Of a DNA stretch of 50,839 nucleotides, positions 17,126-25,441 are shown in pieces (positions within the stretch are counted from its first letter, which is position 1; each line of letters opens with the position of its first letter). A model generated the notes under the pieces. It was not told the origin of the DNA. It did not search any database and saw nothing but the letters and a program-made list of their open reading frames with translations. The position numbers and the translations under genes are program-made. Source of the stretch: Prevotella sp. UBA5379 (GTDB lineage Bacteria > Bacteroidota > Bacteroidia > Bacteroidales > Bacteroidaceae); assembly GCA_002409785.1 (NCBI GenBank), contig DHOX01000055.1:1-50839 (forward strand), in the 5' to 3' direction.

Positions 17126-18340
17126 CTATCTATTCTCCTTGTCCACCCTTTCCGAATATGGAAGATCAACTACTGCCTGAGATAACTGGTTCAGTGCTTT
17201 TTTGATAATACTCCTCGGGCATCCCACATTCAGACGCATGAACCCTTCTCCTCCAGGGCCGAACATCTCACCATCGTTCAATGCCAGATGAGCCTTATCA
17301 ACAAAGAGATCCAGCAATTGTTCATGGCTGAGTCCCAATCCACGACAGTTAAGCCATATCAGGAAACTTGCCTGAGGCCGTAAAGGACGTATACCAGGGA
17401 TATGTGCATCACAATACTCTTCGACAAACCGGATATTGTCCTCTACATAAGCCAGCATCTGCTTCCTCCACTCTTCACCATGGCGGAAGGCAGCTATGGT
17501 AGCTATAGGTGCAAAGATATGAGGCTCTGCCAGTTCATTGACATTCACCCAGTGACAGAACTTTCTGCGGATTTCCGGATTCGGAATAATAGCATGCGAG
17601 GTGATGATGCCGGCAATATTAAAAGTTTTCGTAGGAGCCTGAAAGGTGATGCTGTTAGCCGCAGCTTTCTCACTTACACTGGCAAAGGGGATATGCTTGT
17701 TTCCGAAAAGGGCCATGTCACAATGAATTTCATCACTCACCACCAGAAGATGGTGATCATAGCAGAAATCTGCCAGATGAATCAAGGTGTCCCGGTCCCA
17801 GCAGATCCCGGCAGGATTATGGGGATTACAAAGAACAAACAGTTTGCAACGCTTGTTATATACTTTCTGCAGATGGCTGAAATCCATACTGTAGGAACCA
17901 TCCGGATTTCTCTTCAAGCCATTAAATACGACCTTACGACCGTTACCCTGTGGAACAAGTCGGAAAGGATGATACACAGGGGGCTGTATGATTACCTCAT
18001 CACCCGGACGGGTAAACACATTCAAGACCATCCCCAGTCCTTTCACTATGCCAGGAATAAAACTGATCCAGTCCTTTTCCACCTTCCACTGATGGTGTGA
18101 AAAGATCCAATCCTGTATGGCAGGTTTATAGTCATCCGGTAACACGGTATAGCCGAATATCGGGTGAGCCAGACGCTTGCGCATGGCATCAATAATAGCA
18201 GGACAGACGGCAAAATTCATATCTGCTACCCACATCGGCAACAAATCTTTGCGCCCCCAGCGGGACTGCAAGGCTTCATGCATCACATCCCCACTTCCAA
18301 GACGGTCTATAACCTGGTCAAAATCATATCTCATCCTCAT
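17126..18340 (-). CDS. MalY/PatB-family PLP-dependent C-S lyase
   Basis: Fold-type I aminotransferase-like enzyme of 404 residues; MalY/PatB members cleave cystathionine or cysteine C-S bonds to give homocysteine or sulfide, pyruvate and ammonia. Family signatures: PMWVADMNFAV near the N-terminus, HNPAG (substrate/PLP loop), SDEIHCD with the PLP-N1 Asp203, and the PLP Lys238 in APTKTFNIAG; GLGMVLN and RLNVGCPR also fit. The start could be ATG 18340 or 18334. It follows lptD by 43 nt on the same strand and may be co-transcribed. A histidinol-phosphate-type aminotransferase role is less likely given the WVADM motif. Confidence 0.9.
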   Translation of the reverse strand: MRMRYDFDQVIDRLGSGDVMHEALQSRWGRKDLLPMWVADMNFAVCPAIIDAMRKRLAHPIFGYTVLPDDYKPAIQDWIFSHHQWKVEKDWISFIPGIVKGLGMVLNVFTRPGDEVIIQPPVYHPFRLVPQGNGRKVVFNGLKRNPDGSYSMDFSHLQKVYNKRCKLFVLCNPHNPAGICWDRDTLIHLADFCYDHHLLVVSDEIHCDMALFGNKHIPFASVSEKAAANSITFQAPTKTFNIAGIITSHAIIPNPEIRRKFCHWVNVNELAEPHIFAPIATIAAFRHGEEWRKQMLAYVEDNIRFVEEYCDAHIPGIRPLRPQASFLIWLNCRGLGLSHEQLLDLFVDKAHLALNDGEMFGPGGEGFMRLNVGCPRSIIKKALNQLSQAVVDLPYSERVDKENR

Positions 18341-18383
18341 TCCCCTTCATAAACACCTAAGCACAAATCTTCACTTTTGAAAA

Positions 18384-21221
18384 TCAATACCACTGAACAG
18401 CATTCGAATATCCACTACGCTTTTCATATTTCAAGGCATCTGTCAGTGTGGAAGCATTGCAGCGGAAAACAAAATTATAACTCGTATACGGAGCAAGCAC
18501 CACATCACAACTCATATTAAAGCAGTGCAAATCACGCTGTAAAGATGCTGTGGTCATACTAATCTTATGATACTCAAAATCATATCCTGAAGAGAAATTA
18601 ATATTCCATCCGTCACTGATCCGTATATTTCCGCTCACATTGAGAGTCTGGGTATACTTATATGGATAGCGCATGTGCTTGTAGTTGAATTTTCCGCTTG
18701 TGTTCTCCCGCATCGAGATACCATAGCCAAAGGTAAGAGACCAGGGCATGGAGAACTTCATATACCCGTTTTCATCCGTTTCGGCTTTTCCGCTCTTTTG
18801 AGCTCCATTCTTCCCCTTCTCCATATCCGGATCAATATTACTCTCTATATTAGTATCCGTTCCTTCGTCATCTCCCTGTGGGTTATTTTTCTTGTTTTTA
18901 TTTTTACTCTCCTGGTCTTCATCACCATGATGAAAGAATTTCTTGATCTTATCAGGTGTCAGCGTATAGGAAATATTCTGGGACATCCCCTGGAAACGAG
19001 GGAAACGTCCTTTTCCAAACTCTGTATGATTACTGACATAGGGGTCTCCGTTCTGGTCCAGCTCATAGGCGTATGTAGAAAACATACCATTAAAATTAAA
19101 GGTATAATTTTTCCACCACTTCAATCGCATACGCACCGACAAGTCACTCCACCGGTGGTAGCTGGCTGCCGCATTGTAGGACATCGTCGCTCCCAGTTCA
19201 TCAATCAGACTGATCTTCTTGAATCCGGTAGAATCCTTGTCACTTTTCACTTTCATCTCAAGGTTATTATCTATATCCCAGGTAACGTTTTCCGACCGGC
19301 CTTTTCCGGGCACGCTATAGAGACCATCACTATAGGGAGAATAAGACACCAGCGAGACATTACCGTCAGCATCAGTCTTCTGATACGAATCCCAATAGCC
19401 ATAACGCCGGGCGCCGAAATCAGGGGAATAGCTGAAGGTTACCGTTGGAGTGAACACATGGCGGATAGCCTGGATCTTGTCACCGAAGATCTTCTTGTTG
19501 GGTACCCAGAAACCATACACCTTTGTACTCGCTCCTACACTGAAATTCCAGTTGTATATGTTATGCAGCCCATACGTCGTGTCGCAGACCTCCGTCTGAC
19601 GGGCTTCATCCCAGGACCGCATGATTTTATTCGTATACATCCGGTCGGTAAAATTAAAACTCGGATTAATATTGATTGCATTGAACAGCGTAAAGCTTGC
19701 ACTGATTGGAATCGTATGCTCCCACCCGTTTTTCCAGTCCTTTATCAGGTTCGAATGCAAGAACCTGTCTTCAGTGGTATTGATCGAATTACTGATCTGA
19801 CCAGTATAGCTCATGGCAATCTTCTCATACCAACGTTCCTTTCCCACCAGATGTTTACGGCGGAAAGGATAGAAACGGGCCAGACTGATGCTCAGATCGG
19901 GCAGGGTCATCGCCAGGGAAGAGTCTCGCATATTCTGAGACAGATTGGCGGTGGCACTCAGAGACAATCCGATGCTGGAGAAACCTGTGCTCCAACTCAC
20001 GGAAGAGGTTCGAGTGCTCTGCGTATAACTTTGCGGATTATACAAACTGGTCAAGTTATTCTTCTCATAACTGGACGTAGCAAAGTTGACACTCGCAGAA
20101 AGAGAACTGAAAGGATTTGCTTTCGCATCCTGCCGGTGGCTCCACTGGATCTTGAAACTTTCCTGCTTTGCATAGTCCGGCATCCCCTTATCTCCCGTCT
20201 TGGTGTTCTGATAACTGAGATAAAAACTGCCGCTATAGCGGTAACGCTTACGGTAATTGGTAGCAGCACTCAATCCCCATGACCCTTCTGTATAGATTTC
20301 TCCCAGAAGTTTTAAATCCCAGTCATCATTAACTGCAAAATAGTATCCCCCATTACGCAGATAGAATCCACGGGCATTCTCATCACCATAACTAGGCATG
20401 ATGAATCCGGAGGAATAATGCTTGGTAAAAGGAAAGAAACCATAAGGAATAGCAAAAGGTAAAGGTACATCTGCTACAACCAGATAAGCCGGGCCGAAAA
20501 TCACATCCTTGCCCGGACGTACCTTCGCACGGGAAAGGGCTATATAAAAATCAGGATCCTGTTTATCACAAGTAGTATAACGGCCATGCTGAAGATAGAT
20601 GATACCCGTAGAATCACGCTTGGAGAGTTTACCGGACAGATAGCCTTCATCCTGGTGAGTATAGACCTGGTCCACCAAAGCTTTCTTAGACTTATAGTTA
20701 AAAGCAATAGTATCCGTCTGGTATTCGTCCTGTCCTACCTTGAAAACAGGCTTTCCCTTCACTCCACCCTCAGCCGTGGAATCTTTTGTACCATGAGCTT
20801 GCATCAAATCATGATCCATATTCATTCTGATCCTATCGGAAGTCAGGTTATAATTCTCGTACTTCACATTGGAATTACCATATAAATAGGCCATTTTCCG
20901 GTTTGCATCATAAACGATGGAATCATCCGCCTGATAATTAATAGGGGCATCTATACCACCAGCCTTTTTCCGATTGATAGAATCCAGCCGGATCGAATCA
21001 TCAATGATCTTATTGTGATGGTAAATAGCTAATTGCAGTGAATCCATTTTAGTCGTATCCGCAACGATATGGCCGGAAGAATCCCGCTTCACGGAATCCC
21101 GTAAAGCGACAGAATCAGCAGTTACTGATTTTTTCTTCCTTTTTAAAAAAGGCATATTGGGCACTGCCATCATATACATGAAGGCGCACAACAATAGAAA
21201 TATAACTGACTTTCTTCTCAT
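18384..21221 (-). CDS. lptD: LptD-like LPS assembly outer membrane protein
   Basis: Protein of 945 residues with a signal/anchor segment (MRRKSVIFLLLCAFMYMMA). An OstA/LptA-like beta-jellyroll domain is at about 105-230 (YDANRKMAYLYGNSNVKYENYNL, split here as DANRKMAYLYGNSNV then KYENYNL). The conserved LptD insert follows (ADVPLPFAIPYGFFPF, SGFIMPSYGDENARGF), then a very large beta-barrel. LptD inserts lipopolysaccharide into the outer leaflet of the outer membrane. A low-complexity charged loop rich in Lys/Asn/Asp/Glu lies near 770-820. The promoter -7 element ends only 10 nt before the ATG. The LptE partner is not in the window. Confidence 0.88.
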   Translation of the reverse strand: MRRKSVIFLLLCAFMYMMAVPNMPFLKRKKKSVTADSVALRDSVKRDSSGHIVADTTKMDSLQLAIYHHNKIIDDSIRLDSINRKKAGGIDAPINYQADDSIVYDANRKMAYLYGNSNVKYENYNLTSDRIRMNMDHDLMQAHGTKDSTAEGGVKGKPVFKVGQDEYQTDTIAFNYKSKKALVDQVYTHQDEGYLSGKLSKRDSTGIIYLQHGRYTTCDKQDPDFYIALSRAKVRPGKDVIFGPAYLVVADVPLPFAIPYGFFPFTKHYSSGFIMPSYGDENARGFYLRNGGYYFAVNDDWDLKLLGEIYTEGSWGLSAATNYRKRYRYSGSFYLSYQNTKTGDKGMPDYAKQESFKIQWSHRQDAKANPFSSLSASVNFATSSYEKNNLTSLYNPQSYTQSTRTSSVSWSTGFSSIGLSLSATANLSQNMRDSSLAMTLPDLSISLARFYPFRRKHLVGKERWYEKIAMSYTGQISNSINTTEDRFLHSNLIKDWKNGWEHTIPISASFTLFNAININPSFNFTDRMYTNKIMRSWDEARQTEVCDTTYGLHNIYNWNFSVGASTKVYGFWVPNKKIFGDKIQAIRHVFTPTVTFSYSPDFGARRYGYWDSYQKTDADGNVSLVSYSPYSDGLYSVPGKGRSENVTWDIDNNLEMKVKSDKDSTGFKKISLIDELGATMSYNAAASYHRWSDLSVRMRLKWWKNYTFNFNGMFSTYAYELDQNGDPYVSNHTEFGKGRFPRFQGMSQNISYTLTPDKIKKFFHHGDEDQESKNKNKKNNPQGDDEGTDTNIESNIDPDMEKGKNGAQKSGKAETDENGYMKFSMPWSLTFGYGISMRENTSGKFNYKHMRYPYKYTQTLNVSGNIRISDGWNINFSSGYDFEYHKISMTTASLQRDLHCFNMSCDVVLAPYTSYNFVFRCNASTLTDALKYEKRSGYSNAVQWY

Positions 21222-21231
21222 TGACAGAGTG

Positions 21232-21239
21232 CAAAGTTA
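21232..21239 (-). promoter_or_regulatory. Promoter -7 element of lptD
   Basis: Minus-strand TAACTTTG followed by CA; only 10 nt separate it from the lptD ATG, so the leader should be about 5-7 nt. No -33 TTG is seen. Confidence 0.6.
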
Positions 21240-21352
21240 CTAAAAAGTTGCCAGTCATGAAATCGCATCCTGTTTTTTTTCCTCTCTGAACCAGATTTAA
21301 CTTTTACCTTGTATATTTAACTTACTTCCCAAACAGGAAGATCCACGGGCAC

Positions 21353-21904
21353 CTACTCAAACTGCTTTTCCCACGAGCGAAAACGCTCCAGCCCTTTTTC
21401 ACCAAATTTCACCAGACTATGCTCCGCCTGTTCCCTGGTCTTTTCCCGTTCCGGATGTGTTTTCGAGTAGAACTTATCTGCATAGCAGATCACTTGCTCT
21501 TCAAGCGTCTCAGGAAGGAAATCCCGATGGGGTAATGGCAGATTCTGCCGGATAATCTCTTCTTTGGTCAATCCGGTACCGGTATGCCGCTCACAGACCC
21601 GTGCATGACGGGGGAAACCATCCTTACGTAACATCTGTGCACCAATATAACCATGGCAGATATACGGTTCCGTACCGAAGCAACAGATGGCAGGTGCATG
21701 ACATCTGCAGATGCCTATATCATGAAGCATACCGGCCTCGATCAGGAACTGGCGGTCGAGCCCCAGTTCGGGGTGACTATCACAAATGCGCACAGCACGC
21801 TTCATGACCAGCGTGCTGTGCGTGATGAGAATATAACGGAGTTCATTATCCTCCGGATAATATTTATCGATAATCCTCTGATAATTCAAAATAATTCCTG
21901 TCAA
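21353..21904 (-). CDS. HD-domain phosphohydrolase, uncharacterised
   Basis: Cytosolic protein of 183 residues with the metal ligands of the HD superfamily: His29 (LITHS), the His61-Asp62 doublet (GMLHDIG), further His at 84 and 107 (CERHTGTGLT), and a late Asp in CYADKFYSK. The extra His and the GMLHDIG motif resemble HDIG-type proteins. Members hydrolyse phosphomonoesters or nucleotides, but the substrate is unknown. A Cys-rich stretch at about 66-83 (CRCHAPAICC) is unusual. It begins 8 nt after the stop of the upstream carboxyltransferase gene and so belongs to that transcript. Confidence 0.82.
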   Translation of the reverse strand: MTGIILNYQRIIDKYYPEDNELRYILITHSTLVMKRAVRICDSHPELGLDRQFLIEAGMLHDIGICRCHAPAICCFGTEPYICHGYIGAQMLRKDGFPRHARVCERHTGTGLTKEEIIRQNLPLPHRDFLPETLEEQVICYADKFYSKTHPEREKTREQAEHSLVKFGEKGLERFRSWEKQFE

Positions 21905-21912
21905 AACAAGAT

Positions 21913-23688
21913 TCAGGCTTCTGGACGCTGGATATAGCCCAACACCTCACCCTTACGGACCTTAGATCCCTGATGGGCACTAATTTCCACGAGCTGGCCC
22001 CCTAAATCTGCAGGGATCATCTGAAATTCCCCCCACGGGGTCTGGAGATAACAGAACACATCTCCCTTCTCATATTCCTTGCCGATATAAGGTTCAACTG
22101 CCGGGGCAGCTTCACTATCTCCTTGGAACTCCCAGAACACCTGACCGCGGACAGGAGCAACAACGGGATCAGCTTTAGCATGCTTGAAAGCCACGGCCTC
22201 CTCTACACTCACCTTGGCACCCATGCGGGCATCCTTTGCCTTCTGCAAGTCGGCCAGGAAATTTTTCTTGGCCTGGCCACTCTTATAGTTGCGATACTGC
22301 TCAGGATGCATGGCAAGTTCAAAGAGCTCCTCATCATCCTGGCCATAGTCCCAGCCGTTTTTATCCATTTCCTTACGGAAGTCCGGAAGGGTATCTTTCA
22401 GCAGCGTATGAGGATCAACATCCGTAAACTGGCGGCCCTGCTTTTTGGCTAACTCTACCAGTTCGGGAGCAATCTTACCCGGGACACGACCGCTCTTGCC
22501 GAGAATCATACCCCACATATTATCATCCATCATCACAAAACGGCCCTTGCCCTGCTCCATGGTCAGAAGATTCATCAGTGCAATATTCTTGGTATACTGA
22601 CTGAAAGGAGTTACCAATGGTGGATAGCCGACACGCGGCCATACATAAGCCACCTCATCAAAGAGTTTCACCATCAAGTCATCTACGGTATATTCCGGCT
22701 CTCCTTTCTTGACTCTCAAATGGTTGATGGTCTGGCGCATGCCCCCAAGATCAGCCATCATACTTCCCATCATTCCGCCTGGCAGGCCACAACCCAGCAA
22801 AAGGGATGACATCAACTTGTTCTGCGGATTGATGAAATATCCCAGCCAGTCATCAATAAATTCCTGTGTAAGGGCACGGGCTTTCATATAGGCTTTCATA
22901 TTAATATCAGGAACATCAAAGCCGTAATGCTTCAACATGCTCTGCACAGAGATAACGTCTGGATGAACCTTTCCCCAGGAAAGTGGCTCAATGGCCGTAT
23001 CAATAATATCTGCACCGTTCTTGCACACCTCTACAATGGAAGCCATACTCAGTCCCGGACCTGAATGTCCGTGGTACTCTATGAGAATGTCCGGATGCTT
23101 CGTCTTGATAATTTTAGTCAACTGCCCTAGAAAACAAGGCTGTCCGATTCCGGCCATATCTTTCAGACAGATTTCCTGAGCACCTGCAGCGATCTCTTCA
23201 TCGGCAATCTTGCTGTAATATTCTAATGTATGAACCGGCGAAGTAGTGATACACAGCGTACCCTGGGCCGTCATTCCGGCTTCCTTTGCCCACTTAATGG
23301 CGGGAGCAATATTGCGAATATCATTCAGGCCATCGAAAATACGGGTAATATCCACCCCTTGCGCCTTCTTGACCTTGTACATCATCTTGCGCACATCATC
23401 TGGCACAGGATACATACGGAGGGCATTAAGGCCACGGTCAAGCATGTGAGTTTTAATCCCCGCCTCATTGAGAGGCTTGCAGAAAGCACGTACAGAAGGA
23501 TTTGGATCATCTCCCGCAAGAAGATTAACCTGTTCAAAAGCTCCACCGTTAGTTTCTACACGAGCAAAACAACCCATGTCAACGAAGACAGGGGCGATAC
23601 GCTCCAACTGGTCCTTGCGTGGCTGAAACTTCCCTGAGCTTTGCCACATATCTCGATAGACGAGACTGAATTGAATTTTCTTTGCCAT
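21913..23688 (-). CDS. OadA/PycB-like carboxyltransferase with degenerate biotinyl domain
   Basis: Protein of 591 residues related to oxaloacetate decarboxylase alpha and pyruvate carboxylase subunit B. The HMGL-like TIM barrel (about 1-270) keeps the metal/catalytic Lys176 (CLKDMAG) and the metal pair His206-x-His208 (EYHGHSGPG). The N-terminal motif reads RDMWQSS in place of the usual RDAHQS. The conserved carboxylase domain follows (about 290-470). A C-terminal biotinyl-like domain starts at VVAPVRGQVF, but where biotin acceptors have AMKM this protein has EFQM, so the lysine is replaced by Gln556. No sodium-pump subunits are nearby. The product is carboxyltransferase-like, but a biotin-dependent reaction through its own domain looks impossible. 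Confidence 0.85.
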   Translation of the reverse strand: MAKKIQFSLVYRDMWQSSGKFQPRKDQLERIAPVFVDMGCFARVETNGGAFEQVNLLAGDDPNPSVRAFCKPLNEAGIKTHMLDRGLNALRMYPVPDDVRKMMYKVKKAQGVDITRIFDGLNDIRNIAPAIKWAKEAGMTAQGTLCITTSPVHTLEYYSKIADEEIAAGAQEICLKDMAGIGQPCFLGQLTKIIKTKHPDILIEYHGHSGPGLSMASIVEVCKNGADIIDTAIEPLSWGKVHPDVISVQSMLKHYGFDVPDINMKAYMKARALTQEFIDDWLGYFINPQNKLMSSLLLGCGLPGGMMGSMMADLGGMRQTINHLRVKKGEPEYTVDDLMVKLFDEVAYVWPRVGYPPLVTPFSQYTKNIALMNLLTMEQGKGRFVMMDDNMWGMILGKSGRVPGKIAPELVELAKKQGRQFTDVDPHTLLKDTLPDFRKEMDKNGWDYGQDDEELFELAMHPEQYRNYKSGQAKKNFLADLQKAKDARMGAKVSVEEAVAFKHAKADPVVAPVRGQVFWEFQGDSEAAPAVEPYIGKEYEKGDVFCYLQTPWGEFQMIPADLGGQLVEISAHQGSKVRKGEVLGYIQRPEA

Positions 23689-23754
23689 ATTTCAACGATT
23701 CAAAATACCTGAAATCTTAATAATATTGCGAACTTTCCTCCCGCAAAATCGCAG

Positions 23755-23762
23755 CAAAATTA
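23755..23762 (-). promoter_or_regulatory. Promoter -7 element of the carboxyltransferase-HD operon
   Basis: Minus-strand TAATTTTG followed by C; 66 nt before the ATG. No correctly spaced -33 box is seen. Confidence 0.55.
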
Positions 23763-23862
23763 GGTAAAAAAATCCAAATATCAGATGAATACCAGCTTTT
23801 TTTTAAAAATATCATGTGTTTATGCACAAATGAAGGATGATGTGCATAAAATGGCAACAGAA

Positions 23863-24381
23863 TCATTTCAACGAAGATTCTTTCGTCAGATTATGATTCA
23901 TGAAACGATATTCTGCCATCTTTTCAAACTTCGTACCTTTGCGCCCATAATTGGCATAAGGATAGATGCTGATACCCCCACGGGGCAGGAAATATCCTGT
24001 CACCTCAATATATTTCGGATCCATCAACTGGATGAGATCTTTCATGATAATATTCACACAATCCTCATGAAAAGCCCCATGGTTACGAAAACTGAACAAG
24101 TAGAGTTTCAGACTTTTACTCTCCACCATCCGCTGGTCCGGAACATAGGAAATACGAATTTCAGCAAAGTCGGGCTGTCCCGTAATCGGACATAAGGAAG
24201 TGAATTCCGGACAATTGAACTGAACCCAATAATCATTATCAGGATGCTTGTTCATAAAGGTTTCCAGTACTTCCGGAGCATAGTCCATTTTATACCTGGT
24301 CTTTGAGCCTAGGGCTTTCAGCCCTTCCGACTTTCTGCTGCCATCAGCATTGGCAGTAACCTGATGATTAGTTTTCTCCAT
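23863..24381 (-). CDS. queF: 7-cyano-7-deazaguanine reductase (NADPH-dependent preQ0 reductase)
   Basis: Enzyme of queuosine biosynthesis that reduces the nitrile of preQ0 to the aminomethyl of preQ1. It is the short unimodular type, 172 residues, with a T-fold. The catalytic Cys64 and Asp71 sit in FTSLCPITGQPDF, and the QueF motif ESKSLK is at 87-92 followed by LYLFSFRNHG. The conserved FHEDCVN also fits. It lies 120 nt downstream of the queuosine-precursor transporter gene on the same strand; the pair would supply preQ0 by uptake and convert it. No other que genes are in the window. Confidence 0.96.
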   Translation of the reverse strand: MEKTNHQVTANADGSRKSEGLKALGSKTRYKMDYAPEVLETFMNKHPDNDYWVQFNCPEFTSLCPITGQPDFAEIRISYVPDQRMVESKSLKLYLFSFRNHGAFHEDCVNIIMKDLIQLMDPKYIEVTGYFLPRGGISIYPYANYGRKGTKFEKMAEYRFMNHNLTKESSLK

Positions 24382-24501
24382 GATCTGTCTTTATTTATTT
24401 TTAAGGCTTACACTTTTTTCTCTTCAAGAATTTTCACGCCGGCCCTTATTCGGTTTTTCCTCCCCAAAATCTGATCTGTCTTTTATATTATATCAAACCT
24501 C

Positions 24502-25224
24502 TCACACCTGCCAGATTTTCCAGACACTATAATTGATCCCATCATCGTATGTATCCATCCGCTCATGTTTTTTCAAAGCTTTGACCACACGGATCGTGAC
24601 CGGAAGGCAAACCACTTCATACATCGTCTTCAGAAAAACCTGCAAGATCATTACCTGTGGAAGCACTTTCGCAGGGATCACGCCCCCAAGGGCAAGCGGG
24701 AAGAAAATGAGAGAGTCAAGACTTTCTCCCGCAACTGTACTTAAAACCGCACGGGCCGAGAAACGCTTTCCTTGATCATGGATCTTCATTTTGCTCATGA
24801 CATACGCATTCGCAAAACTCCCTACGATAAAAGCCAGGAAAGAAGCGGCTGTAATACGGGGCGCCAGGCCGAAAATAGCATGGAAACCGGCATCATTCGT
24901 CCAATAAGGAGCACCAGGAATAGCATCACAGATTGCTCCGAAGGCCACAAAAAAGAAATCCATGGCAAAACCTATCCAGATCATCAGACGGGCTTTACGG
25001 TACCCCCATACTTCGCAAGTACAGTCATTAATAATATAACTGATTGGAAAGACCAGCAACCCACCGGTCAAACTCAGGCTCCACGGACCAATATTCAAGA
25101 CTATTTGCTTTGTTTCCAGAATGTTTGCTGTAATCAAACAGACACAAAAGACAATGCTGAAAAGCATAAACATCACCGTCACCTTCTCCGGTCCCTGAGG
25201 AGAGACCTGGCTTTTATTCTTCAT
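24502..25224 (-). CDS. Queuosine precursor transporter (YhhQ family)
   Basis: Integral membrane protein of 240 residues (about six TM helices) of the YhhQ/COG1738 family, whose E. coli member takes up the queuosine precursors preQ0 and preQ1. Family signatures include ANILETKQI, the acidic pair region SYIINDCTCEVWGYRKAR, and GESLDSLIFFPLA in the later helices. It heads the transcript that continues into queF, which supports the precursor-uptake role. Promoter at 25322-25329 with a leader of about 95 nt, divergent from the thioredoxin-like gene. I found no convincing preQ1 riboswitch in that leader. Confidence 0.92.
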   Translation of the reverse strand: MKNKSQVSPQGPEKVTVMFMLFSIVFCVCLITANILETKQIVLNIGPWSLSLTGGLLVFPISYIINDCTCEVWGYRKARLMIWIGFAMDFFFVAFGAICDAIPGAPYWTNDAGFHAIFGLAPRITAASFLAFIVGSFANAYVMSKMKIHDQGKRFSARAVLSTVAGESLDSLIFFPLALGGVIPAKVLPQVMILQVFLKTMYEVVCLPVTIRVVKALKKHERMDTYDDGINYSVWKIWQV

Positions 25225-25321
25225 TTTCTTGTTTTTAACGAGGTTTTACAAGCACTCTTAGAATGATGGATCCACTCCTCCAACAGGACAGATGGAAACA
25301 TCCTGATCACAAATCGGAAGG

Positions 25322-25329
25322 CAAAGTTA
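25322..25329 (-). promoter_or_regulatory. Promoter -7 element of the queuosine-precursor transporter
   Basis: Minus-strand TAACTTTG followed by C, the same 10-mer (GTAACTTTGC) as at lptD. It sits 43 nt from the divergent promoter of the thioredoxin-like gene. Confidence 0.6.
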
Positions 25330-25361
25330 CTGATTTTTTCCGACAATTACGTAAGATTCAG

Positions 25362-25391
25362 AATTATTCCTTATATTTGCAAGGAATAATT
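25362..25391 (+). promoter_or_regulatory. Perfect 11-bp inverted repeat straddling a promoter
   Basis: Arms AATTATTCCTT (25362-25372) and AAGGAATAATT (25381-25391) flank an 8-nt centre that contains most of the -7 element. As DNA it looks like an operator that would block RNA polymerase; only part of it would be in the mRNA, so a leader hairpin is less likely. Confidence 0.6.
25372..25379 (+). promoter_or_regulatory. Promoter -7 element of the thioredoxin-like gene
   Basis: TATATTTG followed by CA, inside the inverted repeat 25362-25391. The transcript would start near 25385, with a leader of about 57 nt. Confidence 0.65.
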
Positions 25392-25441
25392 ACAAAAATC
25401 TGTTGGCCTTTGCCTAAAAGGTCTTTTTAACTTACATTATA

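Noticed and set aside
18675..20282. 535-codon open frame antisense to lptD
   Set aside because: It lies wholly within lptD, has no family motif, and the protein looks like a reversed beta-barrel coding pattern.
25225..25321. Possible preQ1 riboswitch in the leader of the queuosine-precursor transporter
   Set aside because: The leader has no class I core (loop sequence and A-rich tail in the right order) that I can recognise. A covariance scan would settle it.
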